Below, in pieces: positions 28,906 through 37,611 of a stretch of 64,000 bases of DNA; the first letter of the stretch is position 1, and every line of letters starts with the position of its first letter. A program made the position numbers and the translations under genes. The stretch comes from Shewanella inventionis. GTDB lineage: Bacteria; Pseudomonadota; Gammaproteobacteria; Enterobacterales; Shewanellaceae. The stretch is taken from the NCBI RefSeq assembly GCF_014641855.1, contig NZ_BMII01000014.1, positions 1 to 64,000 on the forward strand, read 5' to 3'. The notes beneath the pieces were generated by a model. It was not told the origin of the DNA. It saw only the letters and a list, made by a program, of their open reading frames with translations, and did no database searches.

Positions 28906-31644
28906 ATGTTGCTATTTAAACCGAGCTTACTCACGCTAGCATTAGTCGCAGCAGGTGCAAGCATTAGTGCTTACGCTGCAGATGATGTAAACACAACAGA
29001 AACTGCAGAAGAAAATATTGAAGTAATCCAAGTGACGGGTATCCGTCGCAGTTTACAAGAAGCTCAAGCAGTTAAAATGACTTCTTCGTCAGTAGTAGAA
29101 GCGATTTCTGCTGAAGACATTGGTAAGTTACCCGATGTATCAATCGCTGAATCACTTGCACGCCTTCCAGGTATTGCCGCGCAACGTCTAGATGGTCGTG
29201 CAAACGTTGTATCTATCCGTGGTTTAGGCCCAGATTTCTCGTTAGCAACGTTAAACGGTCGCGAGCAAGCGTCAATTAACGACAACCGTGGCGTTGAGTT
29301 TGACCAATACCCATCTGAATTGCTTAACTCAGTGGTGGTTTACAAAACACCTGATGCGGCTTTAATGACACAAGCTATTGCTGGTACGGTTGATATGCAA
29401 ACCATCAGCCCACTAAAACACGGCGAGCAAACCTTTGTTGTTAACTTACGTGGAGAAACCAACTCACTTGGTGCCTTAAACGCTGGCAGTACCGATAAAG
29501 GCTACCGAGGCAGCATTTCTTATATCGATCAGTTTGCAGATGACACTATTGGTATCGCATTAGGTTACTCTCGCATGCAGTCACCTAACCAAGAAGAGCG
29601 CTGGCAAGCATGGGGTTACCCAGAAGATGCTAACGGCGATGCTATTTTAGGCGGTGCTAAGCCCTATGTACGTTCATCTGAACTTGAGCGTGATGGTGTA
29701 ATGGCGGTTATAGAATTTCAACCGAATGAACAATTCCGCTCTGTAGTCGATGTGTTCTACACCAAGTTCTATGATGAACAAATTTTACGTGGTATCGAAA
29801 TCCCTGGTCAATGGGGTGGCGGCTGGGCTAACAGCGGTAGCACCTCAACGACAGTTGAAAACGGTTTAGTGACTGAAGGTTCTTTCCAAGATGCAATGGT
29901 ATTAGTGCGCAATGATATTAATACTCGTGATGCAGACTCTATCTCAGTAGGTTGGAACAACAACTATATCATCGATGATAACTGGGAAATCGAAGCTGAT
30001 TTAGCTATGTCAAAGGTTAAGCGTACTGACATTGGTATCGAGACTTATGCTGGTACTGGCCGTGGTAATGGTGTTGGTGCAGTAGAACCTAACCTAGGAT
30101 TTAAATACACTGGCGATGGCCGTTATTTATTCGACCCTTCATTAGATTACGCAGATCCTGAGTTAATCAAACTAGGCGGCGCATTCAGCTGGGGTCCGTC
30201 AATTGATGGCAACATGCAAGATGGTTTTATTAACAAGCCTGAAATTGAAGATGAATTAGCTACTTTACGTTTAAGCACCACTTACAATTTCGATGAAGGC
30301 TTTATGCGTAGCGTCGAGTTTGGTGTTAACTACACTAACCGCGAAAAGAATAAAGTAGACAATGGTGAATATTTAACCCTTAAAGGTTATGAAATCGGCA
30401 GTGGCGATAACTATATGTTAACCGTGCCAGATGAATACTTACAAAACCCTACATCGCTTGCTTTCTTCGGCATGGGTGACATGCTTTCTTACAATGCTTT
30501 AGCATTATATAACGCTGGCATATATAACTCATTAGATGCTTCTACCGTTCAACCTGAACGTTCAACTAACACCTGGCAAGTTGAAGAGAAGGTTTCTACT
30601 TTATATGTAAAAGCGGATTTTGAAACTGAAATTGGCGATATGCCATTAACCGGTAACTTTGGTGTTCAGGCGGTTCAAACAAACCAATCATCTAATGGTA
30701 AAGCTGTTGAAAATGTCAATGGAACTCTAGAAGTCGTTGATAGCTATGGTGAAGATGATTACCTAGAATGGTTACCAAGCATGAACATCGCACTTGGTTT
30801 AACTGACAGTCAACGTATCGTATTATCAGCTGCGCGTACCATGAGCCGTGCTCGAATGGACAAAATGAATGCTTCTGCAAGCTTTAATTATGATCCAAAT
30901 GGTGCTGGTGGTATCTACTACTCTGGTAGCTCAGGTAACCCGACTCTTCGTCCTTGGATGGCAAATCAGGTTGACTTAAGTTATGAAAACTACTTTAGCG
31001 ATCAAGGTTATTTCGCTATCGCAGCTTATTACAAAAAGTTAGAAAACCCTGTTTATAATGAAACCATCTTCCTAGATTTTGAAGACGTTATTCCAGGTGT
31101 TGAGCCTGGTAAAGGTCAAGGTTCATTTGAAGTTCCAGTGAACGGTGATGGTGGTCATATTGCAGGTATCGAAGCTTCACTCTCTGTTGACTTTGGTTAT
31201 TTTGCTGATGCGTTAGAAGGTTTTGGTACAATCCTAAACGGTTCTTACAATGACTCTGAAGTAAGAGAAACGGCTGACCGCGACCCAATCGCTTTAGCTG
31301 GTCTTTCAGATAAAACCTTTAATGCCACTATTTACTATGAAAACTCAGGTTTCGAAGCTCGTGTCAGCTCTCGCTACCGTAGTGATTTCTTAGGTGAAGT
31401 GACTGCAATCAGCTTAAGCCGCGTAAATGTAAACGTTCAAGGTGAAACCGTGGTAGATGCGCAACTTGGTTATGACTTTACTGAAAGTGGTATTGATGCC
31501 CTATATGGTTTATCAGTGGTATTCCAAGTTAACAACTTAACTGATGAGCCATTTATCACTTACACAGGTGATGATGCTCGCCATGTTCGTGACTACCAAA
31601 ACTATGGCCGTAACTTCATGTTAGGTGCTAACTACAAGTTCTAA
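28906..31644 (+). CDS. TonB-dependent receptor, probably for maltodextrin
   Basis: A 912-residue outer-membrane receptor with a signal peptide (ALVAAGASISAYA, cleavage before ADDV). The plug domain begins after IEVIQVTGIRRS, with SAEDIGKLPDVSIAESLARL and PGIAAQRLDGR typical of the large carbohydrate receptors of Alteromonadales and Caulobacter. The beta-barrel ends in Phe (NYKF). It is energised by TonB-ExbBD and imports a bulky ligand; maltodextrin is inferred from the neighbours and from the operator box upstream. AAAGGGGAA precedes the ATG. There is no SusD-like partner. Confidence 0.9.
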   Translation: MLLFKPSLLTLALVAAGASISAYAADDVNTTETAEENIEVIQVTGIRRSLQEAQAVKMTSSSVVEAISAEDIGKLPDVSIAESLARLPGIAAQRLDGRANVVSIRGLGPDFSLATLNGREQASINDNRGVEFDQYPSELLNSVVVYKTPDAALMTQAIAGTVDMQTISPLKHGEQTFVVNLRGETNSLGALNAGSTDKGYRGSISYIDQFADDTIGIALGYSRMQSPNQEERWQAWGYPEDANGDAILGGAKPYVRSSELERDGVMAVIEFQPNEQFRSVVDVFYTKFYDEQILRGIEIPGQWGGGWANSGSTSTTVENGLVTEGSFQDAMVLVRNDINTRDADSISVGWNNNYIIDDNWEIEADLAMSKVKRTDIGIETYAGTGRGNGVGAVEPNLGFKYTGDGRYLFDPSLDYADPELIKLGGAFSWGPSIDGNMQDGFINKPEIEDELATLRLSTTYNFDEGFMRSVEFGVNYTNREKNKVDNGEYLTLKGYEIGSGDNYMLTVPDEYLQNPTSLAFFGMGDMLSYNALALYNAGIYNSLDASTVQPERSTNTWQVEEKVSTLYVKADFETEIGDMPLTGNFGVQAVQTNQSSNGKAVENVNGTLEVVDSYGEDDYLEWLPSMNIALGLTDSQRIVLSAARTMSRARMDKMNASASFNYDPNGAGGIYYSGSSGNPTLRPWMANQVDLSYENYFSDQGYFAIAAYYKKLENPVYNETIFLDFEDVIPGVEPGKGQGSFEVPVNGDGGHIAGIEASLSVDFGYFADALEGFGTILNGSYNDSEVRETADRDPIALAGLSDKTFNATIYYENSGFEARVSSRYRSDFLGEVTAISLSRVNVNVQGETVVDAQLGYDFTESGIDALYGLSVVFQVNNLTDEPFITYTGDDARHVRDYQNYGRNFMLGANYKF

Positions 31645-31662
31645 ACCAACTTGGCTAAAAAG

Positions 31663-31689
31663 AGCCCCTGTTAAACAGGGGCTTTTTTA
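31663..31689 (+). terminator. terminator after TonB receptor gene
   Basis: AGCCCCTGT-TAA-ACAGGGGCT followed by TTTTTT, between the receptor and the halogenase gene. It may act as a partial stop that lowers expression of the downstream genes relative to the receptor. Confidence 0.85.
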
Positions 31690-31705
31690 TATCAGAGGGA
31701 ATGGA

Positions 31706-33184
31706 ATGGATATAATAAATAAAATAGTCATTGTTGGAGGTGGTTCTTCAGGTTGGATGACAGCGGCCATGTTGTCTAGGCTTTACCCTTCGGTACTTGA
31801 AATCACGCTTATTGAATCAGATGAAATTGCTACTATTGGTGTCGGTGAAGCTACGATCCCTCCATTACAAGTATTTAACAATGTGTTGGGTATCAACGAA
31901 AAGGACTTTATCAATCAGACGCAAGCAAGTATTAAACTCGGGATTCAATTTGAAGGTTGGGGGCTAGCAGAAGACATTTACATGCATGCTTTTGGTGATA
32001 TAGGGAAAAATATTGGTTACACCTCATTCCATCATTATTGGCTCGCAGACAACCCAATCAAGCCGAAAGATTTATGGAAATTCTCATTCAATTATCAAGC
32101 CGCAATGTCTAGCAAGTTTGAGCCTATATCTCGTATTCACAATAATCAATTGGCCGGTTTAACTCACGCATATCATTTTGATGCGGGTTTATATGCACAA
32201 TTATTACATCAATACAGTATAAAAAAAGGGGTTAAACGCGTAGAAGGAAAAATAGTCGATGTTTCGTTAAATGAATCAGGCAACATTCAATCTGTTTTGT
32301 TAGCCAACGGGCAGCACATTAATGGCGATCTATTTATTGACTGCTCAGGCTTTAGTGCTTTGCTCATTGAAAAAACACTCGGAGTTGAATTTGAAAGTTA
32401 CCAGAAATGGTTAAAATGCGACAGCGCTTGGGCGATACCTTGTGAAAAAACATCTCCAATAAAACCATTTACTCGCTCTATTGCCCATGAGTTTGGCTGG
32501 CAATGGCGTATACCACTTCAACACCGGACTGGTAATGGAATTGTATTTGCGAGTGAATATGTTGACAAGGAAACTGCCAAACAAACTTTATTAGATAATT
32601 TAGATGCTAAACCACTTGCTGAGCCAAAGTTAATTCGTTTTACCCCTGGTCGAAGAGTCAAGCAGTGGCACAAAAACTGTGTAGCTATTGGGTTAGCTTC
32701 AGGTTTTTTAGAACCGTTAGAATCCACCAGCTTACATTTGGTTCAAACGGCAATTATACGGTTAACAAAATTAATGCCTAATAGGCAGATTACTCCTGCA
32801 GCTGTCGATGAGTATAATCAACAATCAAAGATAGAGTTTGAACAAATCCGTGACTTTATTATTTTACATTATCACTTAAACCAACGAGACGAGCCACTTT
32901 GGCAATATTGTCAAACAATGGACATACCTAAGTCATTAGATCACAAAATTAATTTATTTGCTCAAACCGCCAATATTTTTAGGCAACAAGAAGAGCTATT
33001 TTCTCAAGAGGCATGGCTTCAAGTCTTTATCGGTCAAGGTTTGGTTCCTCAAGATGTTAACCCCTTAGCAAACACGCTTAGTGATAAAGACAGAAAGGAA
33101 TTTCTAGCTAATTTACAGGCCATTTATCAGCATTATTTAACCCCCCTGAAAAGCCATGATAATTTTTTAACCGCATTACGATAG
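31706..33184 (+). CDS. tryptophan-halogenase-like flavoprotein
   Basis: A 492-residue FADH2-dependent enzyme. It has the dinucleotide fold GGGSSGW (11-17), the family signature WQWRIP (265-270), Lys77 in ASIKLGIQF where PrnA has its catalytic Lys79, and the conserved Glu in FLEPLESTSLHL. All residues needed for halogenation are therefore present. Homologues near TonB receptors for sugars are common in Shewanella, Xanthomonas and Caulobacter, but their substrates are mostly unknown. The ATG at 31706 follows GAGGGA; the frame starts earlier without a ribosome site. It lies 18 bases from the next gene start. Confidence 0.88.
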   Translation: MDIINKIVIVGGGSSGWMTAAMLSRLYPSVLEITLIESDEIATIGVGEATIPPLQVFNNVLGINEKDFINQTQASIKLGIQFEGWGLAEDIYMHAFGDIGKNIGYTSFHHYWLADNPIKPKDLWKFSFNYQAAMSSKFEPISRIHNNQLAGLTHAYHFDAGLYAQLLHQYSIKKGVKRVEGKIVDVSLNESGNIQSVLLANGQHINGDLFIDCSGFSALLIEKTLGVEFESYQKWLKCDSAWAIPCEKTSPIKPFTRSIAHEFGWQWRIPLQHRTGNGIVFASEYVDKETAKQTLLDNLDAKPLAEPKLIRFTPGRRVKQWHKNCVAIGLASGFLEPLESTSLHLVQTAIIRLTKLMPNRQITPAAVDEYNQQSKIEFEQIRDFIILHYHLNQRDEPLWQYCQTMDIPKSLDHKINLFAQTANIFRQQEELFSQEAWLQVFIGQGLVPQDVNPLANTLSDKDRKEFLANLQAIYQHYLTPLKSHDNFLTALR

Positions 33185-33202
33185 TTGAGGGATACATACA
33201 AA

Positions 33203-35116
33203 ATGAACAAGAATACAAACATCTCGAGAAACACTCGCAAAACCATCACATTCGCAGTGGGTGTTGTCTTTTCAAGTATGTTTTGCCCTGTATTTAACGC
33301 ATGTGCATTAACCTTAGATGCCGAGCCTAAATTTTGGTGGGCAGGCATGCAAAATAGTCAATTACAAATCCTAATTTATGGAGAAAATATTCGACATCAT
33401 AAGATTGAATTAGCCAAAGCAGAGGGGATATCGCTTATCAATGTTGAAACAACTGATAGTAATAATCACTTGTTTATAAATCTGGATTTGAAAAATGCCA
33501 AGCCGCAAACTATCACTTTCAATCTTATTGATGATCAGAAAAACAGTACCAGTATTAATTACGACATACTCGCTCGCGAGCCTAACTCAAGAGAGCGTCA
33601 GGGCTTTAGCAATAAAGATGTGATTTACTTAATCACCCCAGACCGCTTTGTTAACGGAAATCCAGATAACGATAATCACCCAAGCATGCTAGAAAAAGCA
33701 GATCGCAGCTTTGATGGTGGCCGCCATGGTGGCGACATTATGGGGATCCGCAAAGCTCTACCCTACTTACACGATTTAGGTGTGACTCAGTTGTGGATTA
33801 ACCCACTGCTTGAAAATAACCAAGAAAAGTATTCTTATCATGGTTACTCTACCACTGACTTTTATCAAATTGACCCACGTTTTGGCACTAACGAAGAGTA
33901 TCTGGCACTTGTGCAAGAGGCGCGCAGTTTTGGTATTGGGGTGATTAAAGATGTCATCGTTAACCACATGGGTTCTGGGCATCGTTGGATGGCAAATTTT
34001 CCAAGCGCCACCTGGCTTAACGGCCAGCAAGCCTGGCAGCAAAACCCTAAAGATATAGTGTACACCAGTCACCGCCGCACCACAGTACAAGACCCATATG
34101 CCGTAGCCAGTGACACCGCTGATTTTGACAATGGCTGGTTTACCGACACCATGCCCGACATGAATCAAACCGATCTACACATGGCAACCTATCTCATTCA
34201 AAACAGTATTTGGTGGGTAGAGTATGCAGGCCTAAGTGGCATACGCGAAGACACCTACTCTTACGCCGACAAAGCCTTTTTAACCCGCTGGTCTAAAGCC
34301 ATTATGGACGAATATCCTAACTTTAATATTGTTGGCGAAGAATGGACCAGCAACCCTATTACAGTAAGTTACTGGCAAGCAGGCAAACAAAATAACGATG
34401 GTTACACCTCATACACACCAAGCATGATGGACTTTCCACTGTACGACACCTTAATTGCCAGCTTAACCGAGCCAGAAGGTTGGGACACAGGCTTAATTAA
34501 TTTGTACGAACGCTTAGCCGACGATGTGGTGTATGCCAAACCAACTGAATTAGTGTTATTTGAAGGCAATCACGACACCAACCGCCTATTTAGTTTAATG
34601 AAAAACGATATAGGCTTGTTTAAAATCGCAATGGCTTACGTGCTCACCAGCAACCGTATTCCACAGATTTTTTATGGCACAGAAGTGCTCATGCAAAGCC
34701 CAAGTGAAGGCAGAAACGATGGCGCTGTGCGCGGTGATTTCCCAGGTGGTTGGCCGCAAGATAAGGTAAACGCATTCACTAAAGAAGGCTTAAGTGTCAC
34801 TCAAAAAGAAGCATTAGCATTTGTGCGCACACTTCTTAATTACCGTAAAAATTCATTGGCTATCCAGCAAGGTCAATTGCGTCATTTTGTACCAAAAGAG
34901 GGCGTTTACGTGCAAAGCCGTCATCATGGCGATGAAACCTTATTGATTATTTATAATAAAAATGACCAGAGTGTTGAGCTCGACTTACCCCGTTTTAGCA
35001 GCGTGTTTAATGGTAATACTCAAGGCGTTGATATCATCAATCAGCAATCTTATCAATTAGATGCCCCGCTTAAGCTTGAACAAAAAGGCGTGACGATTTT
35101 GTCATTAAAGCAGTAA
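33203..35116 (+). CDS. exported GH13 cyclomaltodextrinase/neopullulanase-like amylase
   Basis: A 637-residue enzyme with a signal peptide (TFAVGVVFSSMFCPVFNACA). Residues 40-130 form the N-terminal immunoglobulin-like domain of cyclomaltodextrinase relatives (PKFWWAGMQNSQLQILIYG). The catalytic barrel has Asp in SGIREDTYSYADK, Glu in IVGEEWTSN and Asp in FEGNHDTNR; a C-terminal beta domain follows. It would cut maltodextrins or cyclodextrins in the periplasm or at the outer membrane. The first 130 codons are more AT-rich than the barrel. The ATG at 33203 gives a proper signal peptide; the frame begins 18 bases earlier. Confidence 0.87.
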   Translation: MNKNTNISRNTRKTITFAVGVVFSSMFCPVFNACALTLDAEPKFWWAGMQNSQLQILIYGENIRHHKIELAKAEGISLINVETTDSNNHLFINLDLKNAKPQTITFNLIDDQKNSTSINYDILAREPNSRERQGFSNKDVIYLITPDRFVNGNPDNDNHPSMLEKADRSFDGGRHGGDIMGIRKALPYLHDLGVTQLWINPLLENNQEKYSYHGYSTTDFYQIDPRFGTNEEYLALVQEARSFGIGVIKDVIVNHMGSGHRWMANFPSATWLNGQQAWQQNPKDIVYTSHRRTTVQDPYAVASDTADFDNGWFTDTMPDMNQTDLHMATYLIQNSIWWVEYAGLSGIREDTYSYADKAFLTRWSKAIMDEYPNFNIVGEEWTSNPITVSYWQAGKQNNDGYTSYTPSMMDFPLYDTLIASLTEPEGWDTGLINLYERLADDVVYAKPTELVLFEGNHDTNRLFSLMKNDIGLFKIAMAYVLTSNRIPQIFYGTEVLMQSPSEGRNDGAVRGDFPGGWPQDKVNAFTKEGLSVTQKEALAFVRTLLNYRKNSLAIQQGQLRHFVPKEGVYVQSRHHGDETLLIIYNKNDQSVELDLPRFSSVFNGNTQGVDIINQQSYQLDAPLKLEQKGVTILSLKQ

Positions 35117-35122
35117 ATTTTT

Positions 35123-35162
35123 TCATGGCGAGGTTCATGCTCATAAATGAACCTCGCCATGA
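35123..35162 (+). other. strong intercistronic hairpin
   Basis: TCATGGCGAGGTTCAT pairs perfectly with ATGAACCTCGCCATGA (16 bp, eight-base loop). No T tract follows on either strand. It lies six bases after the amylase stop, before the next GH13 gene, and may protect or process the mRNA. Confidence 0.6.
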
Positions 35163-35208
35163 TCTTGCATCAATTGTTCTCAGTGCCATACCAATAAAAA
35201 GAGCCATT

Positions 35209-37173
35209 ATGTTATTATCTTTTAAACCATTTTTTATAAAAAAGAGCCCCCTAGCCTGTATAACTGCATTAGGATTGAGTTTAAGCCTCAGCGGATGCCA
35301 ACAAGCCAATACAGACACTCAAAAGGCTCAACAACCGAGTCAAGCGGCGGCGCCAATGACTCAAACCCAGCAAGTATCAACAGCCGAAAAACCTGTTGTG
35401 TACCAGGTGTTTACTCGCTTATATGGCAACACCAATACCACCAACAAACCCTGGGGCACCATTGCCGACAATGGTATCGGTAAATTCAGTGACTTTACCG
35501 ATACCGCCTTACAAGACATCAAATCCCTTGGTACCACTCACGTGTGGTATACCGGTGTGCCACATCATGCGGTGATTAACGATTACACCCATATTGGCAT
35601 AAGCGACGACGATCCCGATGTCGTTAAAGGCCGTGCAGGCTCACCTTATGCAGTAAAAGATTATTACAACGTTAACCCAGACTTAGCGACCAATCCGGCA
35701 AATCGCCTGGCAGAATTTGAAGCCTTAATCGAACGTACCCACGCCAATGGCATGCAAGTGATAATTGACATAGTGCCCAATCATATTGCACGTAACTATC
35801 ACTCAGTATCAGCTCCCAAAGGCGAAAAAGACTTTGGTGCCAATGACGACACGACTCAAATTTACAGTAAACATAACAACTTTTATTATGTGATCGGCGA
35901 AGATTTTGTCGTACCCGATGCGCCTAATGGCTACGCCCCGTTAGGCGGCGATGTTCATCCTCTGAGCGACGGCAAATTTACTGAATCTCCCGCAAAATGG
36001 ACCGGTAATGGCTCACGCCTTGCCAAACCTGACGCCAACGACTGGTACGAAACCGTTAAAATAAATTATGGTGTAAAGCCAGACGGCAGCCACGACTTCC
36101 CTACTCTGCCAGCAGAGTATGCGACTAAAACAGCAGCAGAACACCTGGCGTTTTGGCAAGCCCAGCCCACAGATGATATTCCTGACTCATGGCGTAAGTT
36201 TGAACGTATTGCCCAATATTGGTTAGCAAAAGGAGTTGATGGGTTTAGATACGATATGGCCGAAATGGTACCGGTTGAATTTTGGAGTTACCTTAACAGC
36301 CACATTAAACACACAAACCCTAACGCGTTTATTCTTGCAGAAGTTTATAACCCTAACCTGTACCGCGATTATATTCACTTAGGCAAAATGGATTACCTAT
36401 ACGACAAAGTGGATTTATACGACAGCTTAAAAGCCATTATTCAAGGAAAAGCCAGCACAGCGGTTATTGCCAAAGTGCAAGCAAAAGTCAGCGACATTGA
36501 ACAACACATGCTGCACTTTTTAGAAAACCACGACGAGCAACGTATTAACACTACCGATTTTGCCGGCAATGCATTTAATGCCCTGCCCGCAATGGTGGTG
36601 TCGACCACATTAAGCCGCTCACCCACACTGCTGTATTTTGGCCAAGATGTGGGCGAGCAAGGCGCGCAAATGGCCGGATTTGGCCAACCTACTCGCACCA
36701 GTATTTTTGACTATGTCGGCGTGCCTGCACACCAACGCTGGATGAATAACGGCAAATTTGATGGCGGGCAATCCACCCAAGATGAAAAGGCATTGCGCGC
36801 ATATTACCAACGCTTATTAAACCTAAGTCACAAAGCCCCAGCATTAACGGGCGACTATATCGAATTAGACACCTTGCAGCGCCAACTTAATACACAGGGG
36901 TACGATGATGAAGTATTTGCCTTTAGCCGTTTTAATGCAGAGCAGCAATTGATTATTGTCAGTAACTTTAGCCGGCAACAAAGTAAAACGTTTAGCTTAG
37001 TGGTGCCACACAGTTTGCTAATGCAGTGGAATATCACTAAAAACACGGTATTAACAGACTTACTCAACTCGGATTCGTTAGTCACTCAATTAATATTACA
37101 CAGCGACAACAACGCCACAATTGATGTGCAGCTTGCCCCGTTACAGTCAGTAGTTATGGCGCTGCAACGCTAA
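35209..37173 (+). CDS. alpha-amylase, GH13, lipoprotein
   Basis: A 654-residue enzyme with a lipoprotein signal: LGLSLSLSGC, lipobox cysteine at about residue 30, followed by a Gln/Ala/Thr-rich linker. The barrel starts at VVYQVFTRLYGNTN; catalytic residues are Asp in GVDGFRYDMAEM, Glu in FILAEVYNP and Asp in FLENHDEQR. As a likely outer-membrane lipoprotein it would degrade starch or long dextrins near the TonB receptor. The start at 35209 follows AAGAG; the frame extends upstream through the hairpin but without a signal peptide. Confidence 0.87.
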   Translation: MLLSFKPFFIKKSPLACITALGLSLSLSGCQQANTDTQKAQQPSQAAAPMTQTQQVSTAEKPVVYQVFTRLYGNTNTTNKPWGTIADNGIGKFSDFTDTALQDIKSLGTTHVWYTGVPHHAVINDYTHIGISDDDPDVVKGRAGSPYAVKDYYNVNPDLATNPANRLAEFEALIERTHANGMQVIIDIVPNHIARNYHSVSAPKGEKDFGANDDTTQIYSKHNNFYYVIGEDFVVPDAPNGYAPLGGDVHPLSDGKFTESPAKWTGNGSRLAKPDANDWYETVKINYGVKPDGSHDFPTLPAEYATKTAAEHLAFWQAQPTDDIPDSWRKFERIAQYWLAKGVDGFRYDMAEMVPVEFWSYLNSHIKHTNPNAFILAEVYNPNLYRDYIHLGKMDYLYDKVDLYDSLKAIIQGKASTAVIAKVQAKVSDIEQHMLHFLENHDEQRINTTDFAGNAFNALPAMVVSTTLSRSPTLLYFGQDVGEQGAQMAGFGQPTRTSIFDYVGVPAHQRWMNNGKFDGGQSTQDEKALRAYYQRLLNLSHKAPALTGDYIELDTLQRQLNTQGYDDEVFAFSRFNAEQQLIIVSNFSRQQSKTFSLVVPHSLLMQWNITKNTVLTDLLNSDSLVTQLILHSDNNATIDVQLAPLQSVVMALQR

Positions 37174-37206
37174 AGTACAATGCTTTAAGCTCTTTCAATA
37201 ACACTG

Positions 37207-37247
37207 CAACGTCCTTAGCCAATTGGTAACTGGACGTTGTAGGTTTT
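37207..37247 (+). terminator. terminator after alpha-amylase
   Basis: CAACGTCC (37207-37214) pairs with GGACGTTG (37232-37239), with further pairing inside, then GGTTTTAT. The following 37248-37611 contains no gene and no ATACGTAT box that I can see. Confidence 0.6.
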
Positions 37248-37611
37248 ATCAAGTCATCTTTTTCACATTGGTATGCAGGGTAAGCAAGTCAACCATTTAC
37301 GTTTACCTTGCAACCTCTATTTTAATAGCACAACATTTTAGCGGTTCCGGTTGCCATGATCCCTTTAGTTGCAAAAAAAGGTTGTCTTAAATAATTAGAC
37401 CATGTCCATTACCTATGCAGTGCTTTAACCCCCCATCAACCACAAGCGAACCCGATCATACTAAAGTATTGCTTTATAAATAAAAAAACATCACTTGTGA
37501 GTATTGAAAATAAATGACCCAGGTTTCATTATTTTCACGAAAATCCATCGGCTAAAGACACGCGATGAGGTTTTTTAACGTTCGTTTTAATCTTTTTATT
37601 GGAGTAGGTAA

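Noticed and set aside
35123..35162. Intrinsic terminator between the amylases
   Set aside because: No T run follows the stem on either strand; listed only as a hairpin.
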